A stretch of DNA of 64,000 nucleotides from Pseudomonadota bacterium (GCA_018240425.1 JAFEFU010000056.1:26585-90584), one strand, 5' to 3'. Shown: positions 47,284 to 57,915, counted from the first letter of the stretch. A program made the numbers and translations. Notes: a model not told the origin generated them from the sequence alone.

Positions 47284-47356
47284 GGTGGTTCCGAAACTGG
47301 CACGGCCAATGTCTGCTTACCACCCCGTCCGGGGCAATATTTGGGCACGAGCGCAG

Positions 47357-47385
47357 TTGACAGCCGCCGCCGCCGCGCCTAACTA
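47357..47385 (+). promoter_or_regulatory. Sigma70 promoter of groESL
   Basis: TTGACA (47357-47362), 17-bp spacer, TAACTA (47380-47385). The predicted start of transcription falls at the CIRCE operator. Confidence 0.75.
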
Positions 47386-47392
47386 CCCCGCG

Positions 47393-47419
47393 TTAGCACT
47401 CACCCCGTGCGAGTGCTAA
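47393..47419 (+). promoter_or_regulatory. CIRCE operator (HrcA site)
   Basis: TTAGCACTC (47393-47401), 9-nt spacer, GAGTGCTAA (47411-47419): a perfect match to the CIRCE consensus. HrcA bound here represses groESL until heat stress. It starts 8 bp after the -10 hexamer. Confidence 0.97.
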
Positions 47420-47457
47420 TTCCATTAAAACCTGGAAACCCAAGGGAGTGTTACCAG

Positions 47458-47745
47458 ATGGCTTTCAAACCGCTGCATGACCGTGTCGTGGTCAAACGCG
47501 TCGAAGGTGAAGAAAAGACCAAGGGCGGGCTGATCATCCCCGACAGCGCCAAGGAAAAGCCGGCCGAGGGCGAAGTTGTCGCGGTGGGCGAAGGCGCGCG
47601 CAAGGACAGCGGCGAACTGATCGCGATGTCGGTGAAGAAGGGCGACCGTATCCTCTTCGGGAAATGGTCGGGCACCGAGGTCACGCTGAACGGCGAAGAA
47701 CTTCTCATCATGAAGGAATCGGACATTCTCGGCGTCATCGCCTGA
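47458..47745 (+). CDS. groES: Co-chaperonin GroES
   Basis: 95 aa. [19 protein letters not shown] at the start and [16 protein letters not shown] at the end are typical, with the mobile loop around [16 protein letters not shown]. It caps the GroEL chamber. ATG 47458 follows AGGGAG; the frame is open upstream through the CIRCE region but is not coding. Confidence 0.98.
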   Translation: MAFKPLHDRVVVKRVEGEEKTKGGLIIPDSAKEKPAEGEVVAVGEGARKDSGELIAMSVKKGDRILFGKWSGTEVTLNGEELLIMKESDILGVIA

Positions 47746-47759
47746 GATATTCCCCCTGA

Positions 47760-49436
<1,677 letters not shown>

Positions 49437-49459
49437 GTCGTTCCGCCAGGGAAACGGGA

Positions 49460-49490
49460 AAGGGGCGCCGCAGGGCGCCCCTTTTCGTTT
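49460..49490 (+). terminator. Rho-independent terminator of groESL
   Basis: AAGGGGCGCC (49460-49469) and GGCGCCCCTT (49474-49483) form a 10-bp perfect stem with a GCAG loop, followed by TTCGTTT. Confidence 0.9.
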
Positions 49491-49559
49491 GGAGCGGTTG
49501 GCGGCAGAGTGACGGCACGGCAGGCCGCATTCGGGCCAGCGGGGGAAAGGGCGAGGAAA

Positions 49560-50057
49560 ATGACCGGGACACTACAGTTTCGGCGGGCCGGGCGTGCGCT
49601 TGGCCAGGACGAGCGGGCGGCGGCGGGCGATCTGCTGCGCCGCGCCTTTGCCGGCCCGGACGAGGCCGACCTGGTCGAGCGGCTGCGCTGGTCCGGGGCG
49701 ATCGCGGCCGAGAGGGTGATCGGGCGCGCAGGCGCGATCGTCGCCTATGCCGCCCTGTCGCGGATGGCGGCACCCGAGGGCTGGCTGGCGCTGGCGCCGG
49801 TGGCGGTCGATCCCGGCTGGCAGCGGCGCGGCCTGGGCATCGGGCTGGTCCGGGCGCTGGTGCGCGAGGCCCGGGCGGCGGGGCAGACCGTCGTGGTGCT
49901 GGGCGATCCTGTCTTTTATCGCCGTGCCGGTTTTTCCGGCTGGCGTGCCGGAGCGCTGGTTTCGCCCTATCCGATCTCGCATACGCTGATTGCCCGGCCG
50001 GGGCGGGACCGGCCGCGCGTGCGGCTGGACTATGCGGCGGCCTTCGGGGATGGCTAG
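49560..50057 (+). CDS. GNAT family N-acetyltransferase
   Basis: 165 aa from ATG 49560; the frame is open from a GTG at 49509. ALAPVAVDPGWQRRGLGIGLVRALV contains the R/Q-x-x-G-x-G acetyl-CoA loop, and GDPVFYRRAGF is typical of the YhbS-like group. Acceptor unknown. It is followed 3 bp later by the EamA transporter gene. Confidence 0.88.
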   Translation: MTGTLQFRRAGRALGQDERAAAGDLLRRAFAGPDEADLVERLRWSGAIAAERVIGRAGAIVAYAALSRMAAPEGWLALAPVAVDPGWQRRGLGIGLVRALVREARAAGQTVVVLGDPVFYRRAGFSGWRAGALVSPYPISHTLIARPGRDRPRVRLDYAAAFGDG

Positions 50058-50060
50058 CTC

Positions 50061-50918
50061 ATGCGCCTGTTCTTCCTGACCGCGCTGACCATGTGCGCCT
50101 TTGCCGCCAATTCGGTGCTGAATCGGCTGGCGGTCGGCGGCGGCTGGATCGGGCCGCTCGATTTCGCGGCGATGCGGCTGGGGTCGGGGGCGGTGGCGCT
50201 GTGGCTGCTGGCGGCGGGGCTTGGGCGGCCGGCGCGGTTTTCCGGGCGGTCGCGGCTGGTGGGGGCGGCGGCGCTTCTGGCCTACATGCTGGGGTTTTCG
50301 CTGGCCTATCTGGCGCTGCCGGCCGGGGTCGGGGCGCTGATCCTGTTCGGCGGGGTGCAGATCACCATGTTCGCCGGGGCGCTCCTGTCGGGCGAGGCCC
50401 TGCCGCCCCGGCGCTGGGCGGGGGCGGGGCTGGCCTTTGCCGGGCTTGCCTGGCTCTTGTGGCCGGGGGCGGGCGGAGGGGCGGCGCCGTTGCCCGCCCT
50501 GTCGATGGCTGTCGCCGCTTTCGGCTGGGGCGTCTATTCGCTGGCCGGGCGGCGCGAGGGCGACGCGCTTGCGGCGACGGCGGCCAACTTCGTCCTGGCG
50601 GCCCCCGTCGCGGTTCTGGTCGCGATTGCGGTGGCGGCGGGCGGGGGCGCGGCGGGATACAGCGGCCAGGGCATCGGGCTGGCGCTCGTGTCCGGCATCG
50701 TTACCTCGGGTCTTGGCTATGCGCTCTGGTATGCGATCCTGCCCGCGCTGGGCGCCGGGCGGGCGGCGGTGGCGCAACTGACGGTGCCGGTGATCGCGGC
50801 TCTGGGGGGCGTGGCGCTTCTGGGCGAGGCGCCGGGCCTGCGTTTCCTGATGGCGGCGGCGCTGGTTCTGGGTGGCGTGGGACTGGCCGCGATGCCGATG
50901 CCGCGCGCCGCGCGTTAG
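50061..50918 (+). CDS. DMT-superfamily (EamA) transporter
   Basis: 285 aa with about ten hydrophobic segments in two repeated EamA halves. The N-terminus lacks a cleavable signal. The second half ends with AVAQLTVPVIAALGGVALLGEAP, a common EamA motif. It probably exports an amino acid or small metabolite across the inner membrane. It is co-directional with the GNAT gene and converges on the next operon, overlapping it by 4 nt at the stops. Confidence 0.88.
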   Translation: MRLFFLTALTMCAFAANSVLNRLAVGGGWIGPLDFAAMRLGSGAVALWLLAAGLGRPARFSGRSRLVGAAALLAYMLGFSLAYLALPAGVGALILFGGVQITMFAGALLSGEALPPRRWAGAGLAFAGLAWLLWPGAGGGAAPLPALSMAVAAFGWGVYSLAGRREGDALAATAANFVLAAPVAVLVAIAVAAGGGAAGYSGQGIGLALVSGIVTSGLGYALWYAILPALGAGRAAVAQLTVPVIAALGGVALLGEAPGLRFLMAAALVLGGVGLAAMPMPRAAR

Positions 50919-51406
50919 AGGGCCTTGCCCATCCGCCGCACGTCCTGCGTCTTGTGCCCCACGGTCACCGGCTGGCTGGTCAGCCGCGTGGTGAAGCCTT
51001 CGCGTTCCCAGAAGGCGCGGGCGCGCGGATTGGCATCGAACACGGCAAGGAAAAGCGCTGTCATGCCGCGCGCGCGGCACTCGCCCTCGATGTGGCGCAG
51101 GAAGTGCCGGCCCCGGCCCCCGCCGCGCGCCGAGGGGGCGAGGATCATCAGCCCGAGGAAGGCGTCGTCGGTCCCTGGATAGCCGAAGGCGGCGTCGGCC
51201 ACGCCAATGAGGGTGGCGCCATCGAAGAGACCGAGCCGCAGGTTTGCCGCCGGATCACATCCGGGGGCGGTGTCGGTGAAGAACTCGGCGGTCACTTCCG
51301 GCCCCGGGGGCGTGTCGCGCTCCAGAAGGATGTAGTCGGCGGCGGCCCGGAACAGGCCGTCGACCAGGGCGCGGTCGGCGGTGGGGTCCAGCCGGCGGAT
51401 GGTCAT
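50915..51406 (-). CDS. GNAT family N-acetyltransferase
   Basis: 163 aa. FLGLMILAPSARGGGRGRHFLRHIE holds the acetyl-CoA loop, followed by LAVFDANPRARAFWEREGF, a standard GNAT ending. ATG 51406 overlaps the Gre-factor stop (ATGA), so it is third in a coupled NUDIX-Gre-GNAT operon. Acceptor unknown. Confidence 0.87.
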   Translation of the reverse strand: MTIRRLDPTADRALVDGLFRAAADYILLERDTPPGPEVTAEFFTDTAPGCDPAANLRLGLFDGATLIGVADAAFGYPGTDDAFLGLMILAPSARGGGRGRHFLRHIEGECRARGMTALFLAVFDANPRARAFWEREGFTTRLTSQPVTVGHKTQDVRRMGKAL

Positions 51407-51894
51407 GTGAGCGGCCCGACGGCGAGGATTTCGAGGTCGGTGGCGCCAGAGGGCCGCCGCCAGGTGACCAGATCGCCCGGCGCGGCGCCGATCAGGGCGC
51501 GGGCCAGGGGCGATTGCGGGGCGATGCGGTTCAGGGCGGCGTCGGCCTCGTCCTCTCCGACGATCTCGTAGGTGGTCTCGCGCCCGTCCACGTCGGCCAC
51601 GGTGACGGCGGTGGCGAAGGCGGCCTCGGCCGGGGATTCGGGGGCGGCGACCGGGATCGCGCTGGCCAGCCTGGCATCGAGATAGCGGATGTCGCGCTCG
51701 GCCGCCTTTTCCGGCAGGCGGTCGAGCCGGTCCCTGCGCGTCTTGAGGTCGGCCAGCGTCGCCTGGGTTGCGGCGAGGCGGTCCCGCAGCGCCTGGAGGC
51801 CGCGCAGCGTGACATAGTTCGGGTGGGGCGAGATCGGCAGGTCGGGCAGCGGTTCGTTGTCGGGCCCGTCCTCCTTGACGAAGGCGCGGCTCAT
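51403..51894 (-). CDS. GreA/GreB-family protein lacking the acidic tip loop
   Basis: 163 aa. The C-terminal FKBP-like domain is clear (YEIVGEDEADAALNRIAPQSPLARALIGAAPGDLVTW). The N-terminal coiled coil (about 35-80) is shortened and does not contain the GDxSENAxY tip whose acidic residues stimulate RNA polymerase cleavage; here the region reads RLPEKAAERDIRYLDARL. It may bind the polymerase secondary channel without cleavage activity, similar in principle to Rnk- or Gfh1-type factors. It overlaps both neighbours by 4 nt. Confidence 0.82.
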   Translation of the reverse strand: MSRAFVKEDGPDNEPLPDLPISPHPNYVTLRGLQALRDRLAATQATLADLKTRRDRLDRLPEKAAERDIRYLDARLASAIPVAAPESPAEAAFATAVTVADVDGRETTYEIVGEDEADAALNRIAPQSPLARALIGAAPGDLVTWRRPSGATDLEILAVGPLT

Positions 51895-52343
51895 GGCACG
51901 ATTTCCTCGAGCGGGTCGTAGTGGACCGGTAGGCCCGGGGTGAAAGCCACGCGCGGCAGGCTGTCGGGCTTGAGCCGGACGTGCCGCAGTTCGTCGGCCG
52001 TGAAGAAGCGCCGGTCGGTGACGACGCCCGCCGGGTCCGCCCAGCCAGGGTCGATGCGGCCGCCGGTGATCTCGGCGCGGAAGAAGAGGTCGACCTGGTG
52101 GAAGCCCGACTTCGGGTCGTGGAATTCGTTGACCAGCGCCAAGGGGCCGACGGCGATGAGCAGGCCGCATTCCTCGGCCAGTTCGCGGGCCAGGTTGTCG
52201 GGGATCGATCGTCCCGGTTCGACCCCGCCCCCCGGCGCGCACCAGAGGTCCGAGCGCCCCCCCGGATAGGCGTTGACCAGCAGAAGCCGCCTGTCATGGA
52301 CGATGATGGCACGGGCGGCAAGGCGGGGCGCGCGGGTTTTCAT
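51891..52343 (-). CDS. NUDIX hydrolase
   Basis: 150 aa. The NUDIX box is GGGVEPGRS...RELAEECGL: the catalytic REUxEExGU part is intact, but the first glutamate of G-x5-E is Arg. Such enzymes hydrolyse nucleoside diphosphates linked to another moiety. It is the first gene of the three-gene operon and divergent from the lipase-like gene (74 bp). Confidence 0.88.
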   Translation of the reverse strand: MKTRAPRLAARAIIVHDRRLLLVNAYPGGRSDLWCAPGGGVEPGRSIPDNLARELAEECGLLIAVGPLALVNEFHDPKSGFHQVDLFFRAEITGGRIDPGWADPAGVVTDRRFFTADELRHVRLKPDSLPRVAFTPGLPVHYDPLEEIVP

Positions 52344-52417
52344 CAGCCAAGACTGCCCGGGCGAGGCGGCAGGCGCAAGGGCTGGCGGCAGGGGTTCGGC
52401 GTGCCTATCTTCGGCGC

Positions 52418-53140
52418 ATGCTGCGCATCCTTCTGGCCCTGTTCCTGCTGATGCCCTTGTCCGCGCGGGCGGACTGCGTGGTGCTGCTGCACGGTCTGGC
52501 GCGCAGCGATGCCTCGCTTCTGGTGCTGGAGAAGGCGCTGGAGCGGGCGGGCCACCGGGTCGTCAACCCCGACTATCCCTCGACGGACGAGGGGATCGCG
52601 GCCCTGGTGCGCGACTATGTGGCGCCCGCCGTGGCGGAATGCGGGGCGTCGCGGGTCAGTTTCGTCACCCATTCGCTGGGCGGCATCCTCGCGCGCGTCT
52701 GGCTGAAGGATCATCGTCCCGCCGACATGGGCCGCGTGGTGATGATGGCGCCGCCCAACAAGGGATCGGACCTGGTGGATGCCTTCCGCGACTGGCGGGC
52801 CTTCGAATGGCTGAACGGGCCGGCGGGGCTGGAACTCGGGACCGGGGCCGACAGCGTGCCGAACCGGCTGGGACCGGCGCGCTTCGATCTGGGGATCATC
52901 GCCGGCAACCGTTCGCTGAACCCGCTCTATTCCTGGCTGATCGCGGGGGCGGATGACGGCAAGGTGGCGGTCGAGGCGACGAAGCTGCGCGGGATGAAGG
53001 ATTACATCGTCCTGCCGGTGACCCACACGTTCATGATGAACAACCCGCTGGTGATTGCTGAAATCATTGATTTTCTTGACCGTGGCCTCTTCGACCACAG
53101 CCTGACCTACGGCGAGGCGGTGCGGCGGCTTCTGCCCTGA
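52418..53140 (+). CDS. Secreted alpha/beta hydrolase (lipase-like)
   Basis: 240 aa. A signal peptide ([18 protein letters not shown]) is followed by [14 protein letters not shown] (oxyanion loop), THSLGG with the nucleophile Ser near residue 88, and HTFMMNNP with the likely catalytic His. [12 protein letters not shown] is common in PGAP1-like/triacylglycerol lipase relatives. It probably acts on lipids or esters in the periplasm. Confidence 0.87.
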   Translation: MLRILLALFLLMPLSARADCVVLLHGLARSDASLLVLEKALERAGHRVVNPDYPSTDEGIAALVRDYVAPAVAECGASRVSFVTHSLGGILARVWLKDHRPADMGRVVMMAPPNKGSDLVDAFRDWRAFEWLNGPAGLELGTGADSVPNRLGPARFDLGIIAGNRSLNPLYSWLIAGADDGKVAVEATKLRGMKDYIVLPVTHTFMMNNPLVIAEIIDFLDRGLFDHSLTYGEAVRRLLP

Positions 53141-53209
53141 GCCGCCTTTTCATTGTGGCCCAAATATCCCCGCCGAAGGCTTCCGCCTCCGCCGCCCGCA
53201 ACCGGCAGG

Positions 53210-54283
53210 TCAGCCCTTGCGCAGGATGCGGTTCACATGGCCCATCTTGCGGCCGGGGCGCGCCTCGGCCTTGCCGTAGAGGTGGATGGCGGTGTCCTTC
53301 TGGCGGGCGAATTCCGGCACCCGCAGGATGTCGTCGCCGATCAGGTTCAGCATCTCGACATCGGCATGGCGGCTGCCGTCGCCCAAGGGCCAGCGGGCCA
53401 CGGCACGGATGTGCTGTTCGAACTGGTCGATGGCGCAGCCGTTCTGCGTCCAGTGGCCGGAATTGTGGACGCGGGGCGCGATTTCGTTGACGAGAAGGCC
53501 GTCGGGAGTGACGAACAGCTCGACGCCGAGGACGCCGACATAGTCGAGAGCGTTGAGGACGCGCGCCGCGATCAGCACCGCGTCGGAGCGTTCGGCGGCG
53601 GTCAGGCGGGCGGGGACGGTGGTGGTGTGGAGGATGCCCGCCTTGTGGACATTCTCGCCGGGGTCATAGGCCGCGACCTCGCCCGAGGCCGAGCGGGCGG
53701 CGATGACCGAGATTTCGCGGGTGAAATTCACGAAGCCTTCGAGGACGGCGGGCGCGCCCTGCATGGCGGCGAGGGCGGCGGGCGCGTCGGCGGGGGTGGT
53801 CAGGCGGGCCTGGCCCTTGCCGTCATAGCCGAGGCGGGTGGTTTTCAGGATCGAGGGCGTGCCGATGCGCGTCAGTGCGCTGTCGAGGTCGGCGGCGCTG
53901 TTGACAGCCGCGTAGTGGGCGCAGTTGAGGCCGAGGCCCGTCAGGAAGTCCTTCTCCAGGATGCGGTCCTGGCTGATCGCCAGCGCCCGGCGGCCGGGCC
54001 GGATCGGGCGGCGGGATTCGAGGAGGTCGAGCGCGGCGGTGGGGATGTTCTCGAATTCATAGGTGATGACGTGGGTGCCATCGGCAAAGGCGGCGAGCGC
54101 GGCCTTGTCTTCGTAAGGCGCGGTGGTCACGGCATGGGCGACGTCGGCGGCGGGCGGGTTGGCGGCGGGCTCGAAGATATGGGTGCGGTAGCCGAGCCGC
54201 GCGGCGGCGACCGAGAGCATCCGGCCGAGCTGGCCGCCGCCCAATATGCCGACCACCGATCCCTGGGGCAGCATCTCACTCAT
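53210..54283 (-). CDS. purK: 5-(carboxyamino)imidazole ribonucleotide synthase
   Basis: 357 aa from ATG 54283. It is an ATP-grasp enzyme: [15 protein letters not shown] at the start, [19 protein letters not shown] and [14 protein letters not shown] further on, and [14 protein letters not shown] with the metal ligands. It carboxylates AIR with ATP and bicarbonate. It overlaps purE by 8 nt. Confidence 0.96.
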   Translation of the reverse strand: MSEMLPQGSVVGILGGGQLGRMLSVAAARLGYRTHIFEPAANPPAADVAHAVTTAPYEDKAALAAFADGTHVITYEFENIPTAALDLLESRRPIRPGRRALAISQDRILEKDFLTGLGLNCAHYAAVNSAADLDSALTRIGTPSILKTTRLGYDGKGQARLTTPADAPAALAAMQGAPAVLEGFVNFTREISVIAARSASGEVAAYDPGENVHKAGILHTTTVPARLTAAERSDAVLIAARVLNALDYVGVLGVELFVTPDGLLVNEIAPRVHNSGHWTQNGCAIDQFEQHIRAVARWPLGDGSRHADVEMLNLIGDDILRVPEFARQKDTAIHLYGKAEARPGRKMGHVNRILRKG

Positions 54284-54761
54284 CCTGCGGTGCCTCGGGG
54301 ATCGAGGCCGAGAGCGCCGCGCGCCAGGCGTCGAGCCGTTGGGCGAGCGCGGCATCGTTCAGCGCGAGGATGCCGGCGGCCAGTAGCCCGGCGTTGGCCG
54401 CCCCGGCGGCGCCGATCGCCATGGTGGCGACCGGATAGCCCTTTGGCATCTGCACGATCGAATAGAGACTGTCGACGCCCGACAGGGCCCTGGTCTGCAC
54501 CGGCACGCCGATCACCGGCACCCGGGTTTTCGAGGCCATCATGCCCGGCAGGTGCGCGGCGCCCCCCGCCCCGGCAATGATGACCTTCAACCCGCGCCCG
54601 GCGGCTTCCTTGCCATAGGCCCACAGCCGGTCGGGGGTGCGGTGGGCCGACACGATGCGGGTCTCGTACGTGACACCCAGCTCGTCAAGGATCGCGGCGG
54701 CCTCTCTCATCGTCGGCCAGTCCGACTGCGAGCCCATGATGATGCCGACGCTGACGCTCAT
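54276..54761 (-). CDS. purE: N5-carboxyaminoimidazole ribonucleotide mutase
   Basis: 161 aa. [24 protein letters not shown] and [15 protein letters not shown] are diagnostic of class I PurE. It shifts the carboxyl group made by PurK to give CAIR in purine synthesis. The overlap with purK indicates coupled translation. Confidence 0.97.
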   Translation of the reverse strand: MSVSVGIIMGSQSDWPTMREAAAILDELGVTYETRIVSAHRTPDRLWAYGKEAAGRGLKVIIAGAGGAAHLPGMMASKTRVPVIGVPVQTRALSGVDSLYSIVQMPKGYPVATMAIGAAGAANAGLLAAGILALNDAALAQRLDAWRAALSASIPEAPQDE

Positions 54762-54823
54762 GCCTGCCCCCTTTGGTCAGCGGCGCACTAGCACGGGGGC
54801 GGGGGCCGCGCAATCGGCTCTGG

Positions 54824-55042
54824 TCAGGCGATGATGTCGGGGGTCAGGATGTCCTCGATCCGGGCGATCTGGTCCTTGAGATGCAGCTTCTGCTTCTTCA
54901 GACGGCGCAGGGCCAGCTGGTCGGCGCGGCCCGAGGTCTCCATCGCGTGAATGGCCTCGTCGAGGTCGCGGTGCTCTTGCCGCAAGACCCCGAGCTTGAC
55001 GCGCAAGACCTCTTCCTGGTCCATCTCGAACTGGGCATTCAT
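54824..55042 (-). CDS. DUF465 (YdcH) small coiled-coil protein
   Basis: 72 aa from ATG 55042. EVLRVKLGVLRQEHRDLDEAI and LRRLKKQKLHLKDQIARIEDIL form two heptad-rich helices, the DUF465 pattern. Function is unknown. It lies upstream of purEK on the same strand and divergent from the Hsp20 gene. Confidence 0.9.
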   Translation of the reverse strand: MNAQFEMDQEEVLRVKLGVLRQEHRDLDEAIHAMETSGRADQLALRRLKKQKLHLKDQIARIEDILTPDIIA

Positions 55043-55130
55043 GGCGTTGTTCCGACTCGTCCCGGTTTGATCAGAAGTATAGCAATCCTGCCCGCTTGCG
55101 GAAAGATTCTGCACCTATGGCCAGGGCAGG

Positions 55131-55159
55131 CTTGCCTTGCGGCGCGGGCTTTCCCATAT
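55131..55159 (+). promoter_or_regulatory. Putative RpoH (sigma32) promoter of the Hsp20 gene
   Basis: CTTGCC (55131-55136), 15-bp spacer, TCCCATAT (55152-55159) resembles CTTGAA-N13-17-CCCCATnT. It is 66 bp upstream of the start codon of a small heat-shock gene, which supports the reading. Confidence 0.45.
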
Positions 55160-55224
55160 TTTTCCCGTGGGGCTGCCGACCGGGGCCCCACAGCATGTCG
55201 CTTAACCGCAAGGGCTTGCCGGAA

Positions 55225-55638
55225 ATGACGAAACTGACCTTTGCCGCCCATCCCTTCCTTCTGGGGTTCGACCAGCTTGAACGGCTGGTGGAGCGGACCG
55301 CAAAAAGCGGCACCGACGGCTATCCGCCATTCAACATCGAACAATCGGCAGAAAACCAGTTCCGCATCACGCTGGCGGTGGCGGGCTTCCGCGAGGGCGA
55401 TCTGGCGATCACCGTCGAGGATCGCCAGCTGGTGATCCGCGGCCGCCAGGCCGACGAGGCCGAGGGCCGGATCTTCCTGCACCGCGGCATTGCGGCGCGC
55501 GCCTTCCAGAAGGCCTTCGTACTGGCCGAGGGGGTCGAGGTTTCGGGGGCGTCGATCGAGAACGGGCTTCTGAACATCGACCTGCGGCGGGCGGTACCTG
55601 AAACGGTGGTGCAGACCATCAGCATCCGGTCGAAGTAG
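55225..55638 (+). CDS. Small heat-shock protein Hsp20 (IbpA-like)
   Basis: 137 aa from ATG 55225. KLTFAAHPFLLGFDQLERLVER and YPPFNIEQ precede an alpha-crystallin domain (FRITLAVAGFREGDLAITVED to NGLLNIDLRR). It holds unfolding proteins during stress. AAGGGC lies upstream; in-frame ATGs further upstream are less likely. It is paired with a DUF1150 gene 9 bp downstream, the usual alphaproteobacterial arrangement. Confidence 0.93.
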   Translation: MTKLTFAAHPFLLGFDQLERLVERTAKSGTDGYPPFNIEQSAENQFRITLAVAGFREGDLAITVEDRQLVIRGRQADEAEGRIFLHRGIAARAFQKAFVLAEGVEVSGASIENGLLNIDLRRAVPETVVQTISIRSK

Positions 55639-55647
55639 GAGGCAGTC

Positions 55648-55875
55648 ATGAACACGCCATTCGATTTCGGCGAGGAACGCGGCGAGCGGATCGTCTATGT
55701 GCGGCCGGTCAGGGTCGCTGATCTGCCGGCAGAGATGCGGGCACAGGCAGGCGGGCGCGAAGTGGTCTGGGCCGTCCACGGCGAGGATGGCGAGCAGCTG
55801 GCCCTGGTGGCCGAGCGCAGCCTCGCCTTCATCCTTGCCCGCCAGAACGACCTGAAGCCGGTCAGCCTGCACTGA
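55648..55875 (+). CDS. DUF1150 family protein
   Basis: 75 aa. IVYVRPVRVADLP and VVWAVHGEDGEQLALVAERSLAFILARQNDL match DUF1150, a small protein regularly encoded after Hsp20 in this class. Function is unknown; co-transcription with Hsp20 suggests a stress-linked role. Confidence 0.88.
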   Translation: MNTPFDFGEERGERIVYVRPVRVADLPAEMRAQAGGREVVWAVHGEDGEQLALVAERSLAFILARQNDLKPVSLH

Positions 55876-55922
55876 TCCGCCCCGACGCCGGCGCGTATCC
55901 GGCTGTGGCTGCCGGCGGTGCA

Positions 55923-55941
55923 GCCCCGGTTGCGCCGGGGC
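55923..55941. terminator. Stem-loop between converging DUF1150 and sat/cysC genes
   Basis: GCCCCGG (55923-55929) and CCGGGGC (55935-55941) flank TTGCG. A weak T-tract follows on the plus strand. It may act for either direction. Confidence 0.4.
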
Positions 55942-55957
55942 CGTTCGCCTATCGGGG

Positions 55958-57664
55958 TCAGGCCCGGATCAGGCCCATCTGTTCCAGTTTCAGGATCACC
56001 TGGTGGGCGCAGTTGTCCACGTCCACATTCTCGGTCTCGACCCTGAGTTCGGGATTTTCCGGCACCTCATAGGGGTCGGAAATGCCGGTGAATTCCTTGA
56101 TCTTGCCTTCGCGCGCCAGCTTGTAGAGCCCCTTGCGGTCGCGCCGTTCGCATTCCTCGATGGCGGTCGCCACGTGCACCTCGACGAAGGCGCCGTAGGC
56201 CTCGATCATCTCGCGCACCGCGCGGCGGGTGGCGGTGTAGGGGGCGATCGGCGCGCAGATGGCGATGCCGCCGTTTTTCGTGATCTCGCTCGCCACATAG
56301 CCGATGCGCTTGATGTTGATGTCGCGATGCTCTTTCGAGAAACCCAGTTCCGACGACAGGTGCTTGCGCACCACATCACCATCGAGAAGCGTCGTCGGCC
56401 GGCCGCCCAGCTCCATCAGCTTGACCATCAGGGCATTGGCGATGGTCGACTTGCCCGAGCCGGACAGGCCGGTGAAGAACACGGTGAAGCCCTGGCGCGC
56501 GCGCGGCGGTGAGGTGCGGCGCAGTTCCTGCACCACTTCGGGGAAGGAGAACCAGTCGGGGATGTCCAGCCCCTCGCGCAGGCGACGGCGCAGTTCGGTG
56601 CCGGAGATGTCGAGGACCGTCGAACCCTCCGGCACTTCGTCCACCGGGAAATACTGGGCCTTTTCCTGGACATAGACCATCTGCTTGAAGGGCACGACCT
56701 CGATGCCCACCTCGGCTGCGTGCTTCTTGACCAGTTCCTGGGCGTCGTAGGGGCCGTAGAAGTCCTTGCCCTGGCTGTTCTTGCCCGGCCCGGCATGGTC
56801 GCGTCCGACGATGAAGTGGGTCAGGCCGTGGTTCTTGCGGATCATCGAGTGCCACAGCGCCTCGCGCGGGCCGCCCATGCGCATGGCCAGCCCGAGAAGC
56901 GAAAGGTGGGTGGTGGCGGCAGGGTATTTGTCGAGGACCGCCTCGTAGCAGCGCACGCGGGTGAAATGGTCCACATCGCCGGGTTTGGTCATGCCGACGG
57001 TCGGGTGGATGAGGAGGTTGGCCTGCGCCTCCTTGGCGGCGCGGAAGGTCAGTTCCTGGTGGGCGCGGTGCAGCGGATTGCGGGTCTGGAAGGCGACGAC
57101 ACGGGTCCAGTTCAGCTTGCGGAAGTAGGCGCGCAGCTCGTTCGGGGTGTCGCGGCGGGCCTTGAAGTCATAGTGGACCGGCGGCTGGAGGCCGGTGACC
57201 GGGCCGCCCAGATAGACCGGGCCGGCGGTGTTGTGCAGGTAGTTGACCGCCGGATGGGCCACGTCGTCGGCGCCGAAGACGCCCTTGGCCTCGCGCGACT
57301 TGTCGGGGGTCCACTTGTCGGTGACCGACAGGACGGCGAGGATCACGCCCTCCTGATCCCTGAGCGCGATGTCCTGGCCCGGTTCGATCCCTTCGGCGAA
57401 CTTCTCGCTCACGTCCAGATTGACCGGCATCGGCCAGAGCCTGCCGTCGGCCAGCCGCATGCTGGCGACCACGCCGTCATAGTCGGCCTCGGTCAGGAAG
57501 CCCTTGAGCGGATGGAAGCCGCCGTTCATCAGAAGCTCCAGATCACAGATCTGGCGGGGCGTCAGATCCCACGAGGGCAGGTTCCCGGCATCGGCCTTCA
57601 GTTTCTGGGCGGAGTCGGAGGAAACATAGAGCTCCGGGATCGGAGCGTGGTTGGACGGGGCCAT
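55958..57664 (-). CDS. Bifunctional sulfate adenylyltransferase / adenylylsulfate kinase
   Basis: 568 aa fusion. Residues about 1-385 are an ATP-sulfurylase of the homo-oligomeric Sat type (FQTRNPLHRAHQELT, VGRDHAGPG). Residues about 390-568 are an APS kinase with the P-loop FTGLSGSGKST and DGDVVRKHLSSELGFS. Together they turn sulfate and ATP into PAPS for assimilation or sulfation. A promoter and a palindrome lie upstream (57716-57771). Confidence 0.95.
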   Translation of the reverse strand: MAPSNHAPIPELYVSSDSAQKLKADAGNLPSWDLTPRQICDLELLMNGGFHPLKGFLTEADYDGVVASMRLADGRLWPMPVNLDVSEKFAEGIEPGQDIALRDQEGVILAVLSVTDKWTPDKSREAKGVFGADDVAHPAVNYLHNTAGPVYLGGPVTGLQPPVHYDFKARRDTPNELRAYFRKLNWTRVVAFQTRNPLHRAHQELTFRAAKEAQANLLIHPTVGMTKPGDVDHFTRVRCYEAVLDKYPAATTHLSLLGLAMRMGGPREALWHSMIRKNHGLTHFIVGRDHAGPGKNSQGKDFYGPYDAQELVKKHAAEVGIEVVPFKQMVYVQEKAQYFPVDEVPEGSTVLDISGTELRRRLREGLDIPDWFSFPEVVQELRRTSPPRARQGFTVFFTGLSGSGKSTIANALMVKLMELGGRPTTLLDGDVVRKHLSSELGFSKEHRDINIKRIGYVASEITKNGGIAICAPIAPYTATRRAVREMIEAYGAFVEVHVATAIEECERRDRKGLYKLAREGKIKEFTGISDPYEVPENPELRVETENVDVDNCAHQVILKLEQMGLIRA

Positions 57665-57715
57665 CGGAACTGCCTTTGCAATGAACGGTCGCGGCCGGGG
57701 CCGCCGATGGGCGCG

Positions 57716-57771
57716 GGTCTAGCCCCGAACCGGAAGAATGTTCAAGCATCAAGCCGATTTTGACCTCAAAA
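57716..57771 (-). promoter_or_regulatory. Putative sat/cysC promoter with upstream TTTTGA-N2-TCAAAA palindrome
   Basis: Minus-strand TTGAAC (plus 57740-57745), 18-bp spacer, TAGACC (plus 57716-57721). The dyad TTTTGA (57758-57763) / TCAAAA (57766-57771) sits 12 bp upstream of the -35, where an activator such as a LysR-type protein would bind. Regulator identity is inferred only. Confidence 0.4.
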
Positions 57772-57884
57772 AGGGCAGGAATGCTGCATTGCGGCGCGGG
57801 ATTGGAACGGATTCCCGGACAAGCGGCTTGGGGCCGAACGCCGCGCCCCCCTCACTCTGGTCAGATTATCCGCTGGGGGTTGTT

Positions 57885-57915
57885 CATTGGCGCGCCGTTG
57901 GTTCTGGCGCCAATG
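57885..57915 (-). terminator. Inverted repeat downstream of trxB
   Basis: CATTGGCGC (57885-57893) and GCGCCAATG (57907-57915) are perfect 9-bp arms around a 13-nt loop, 43 bp past the trxB stop. No T-tract is visible, so it may be an mRNA 3' stabiliser or a protein site instead. Confidence 0.4.
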
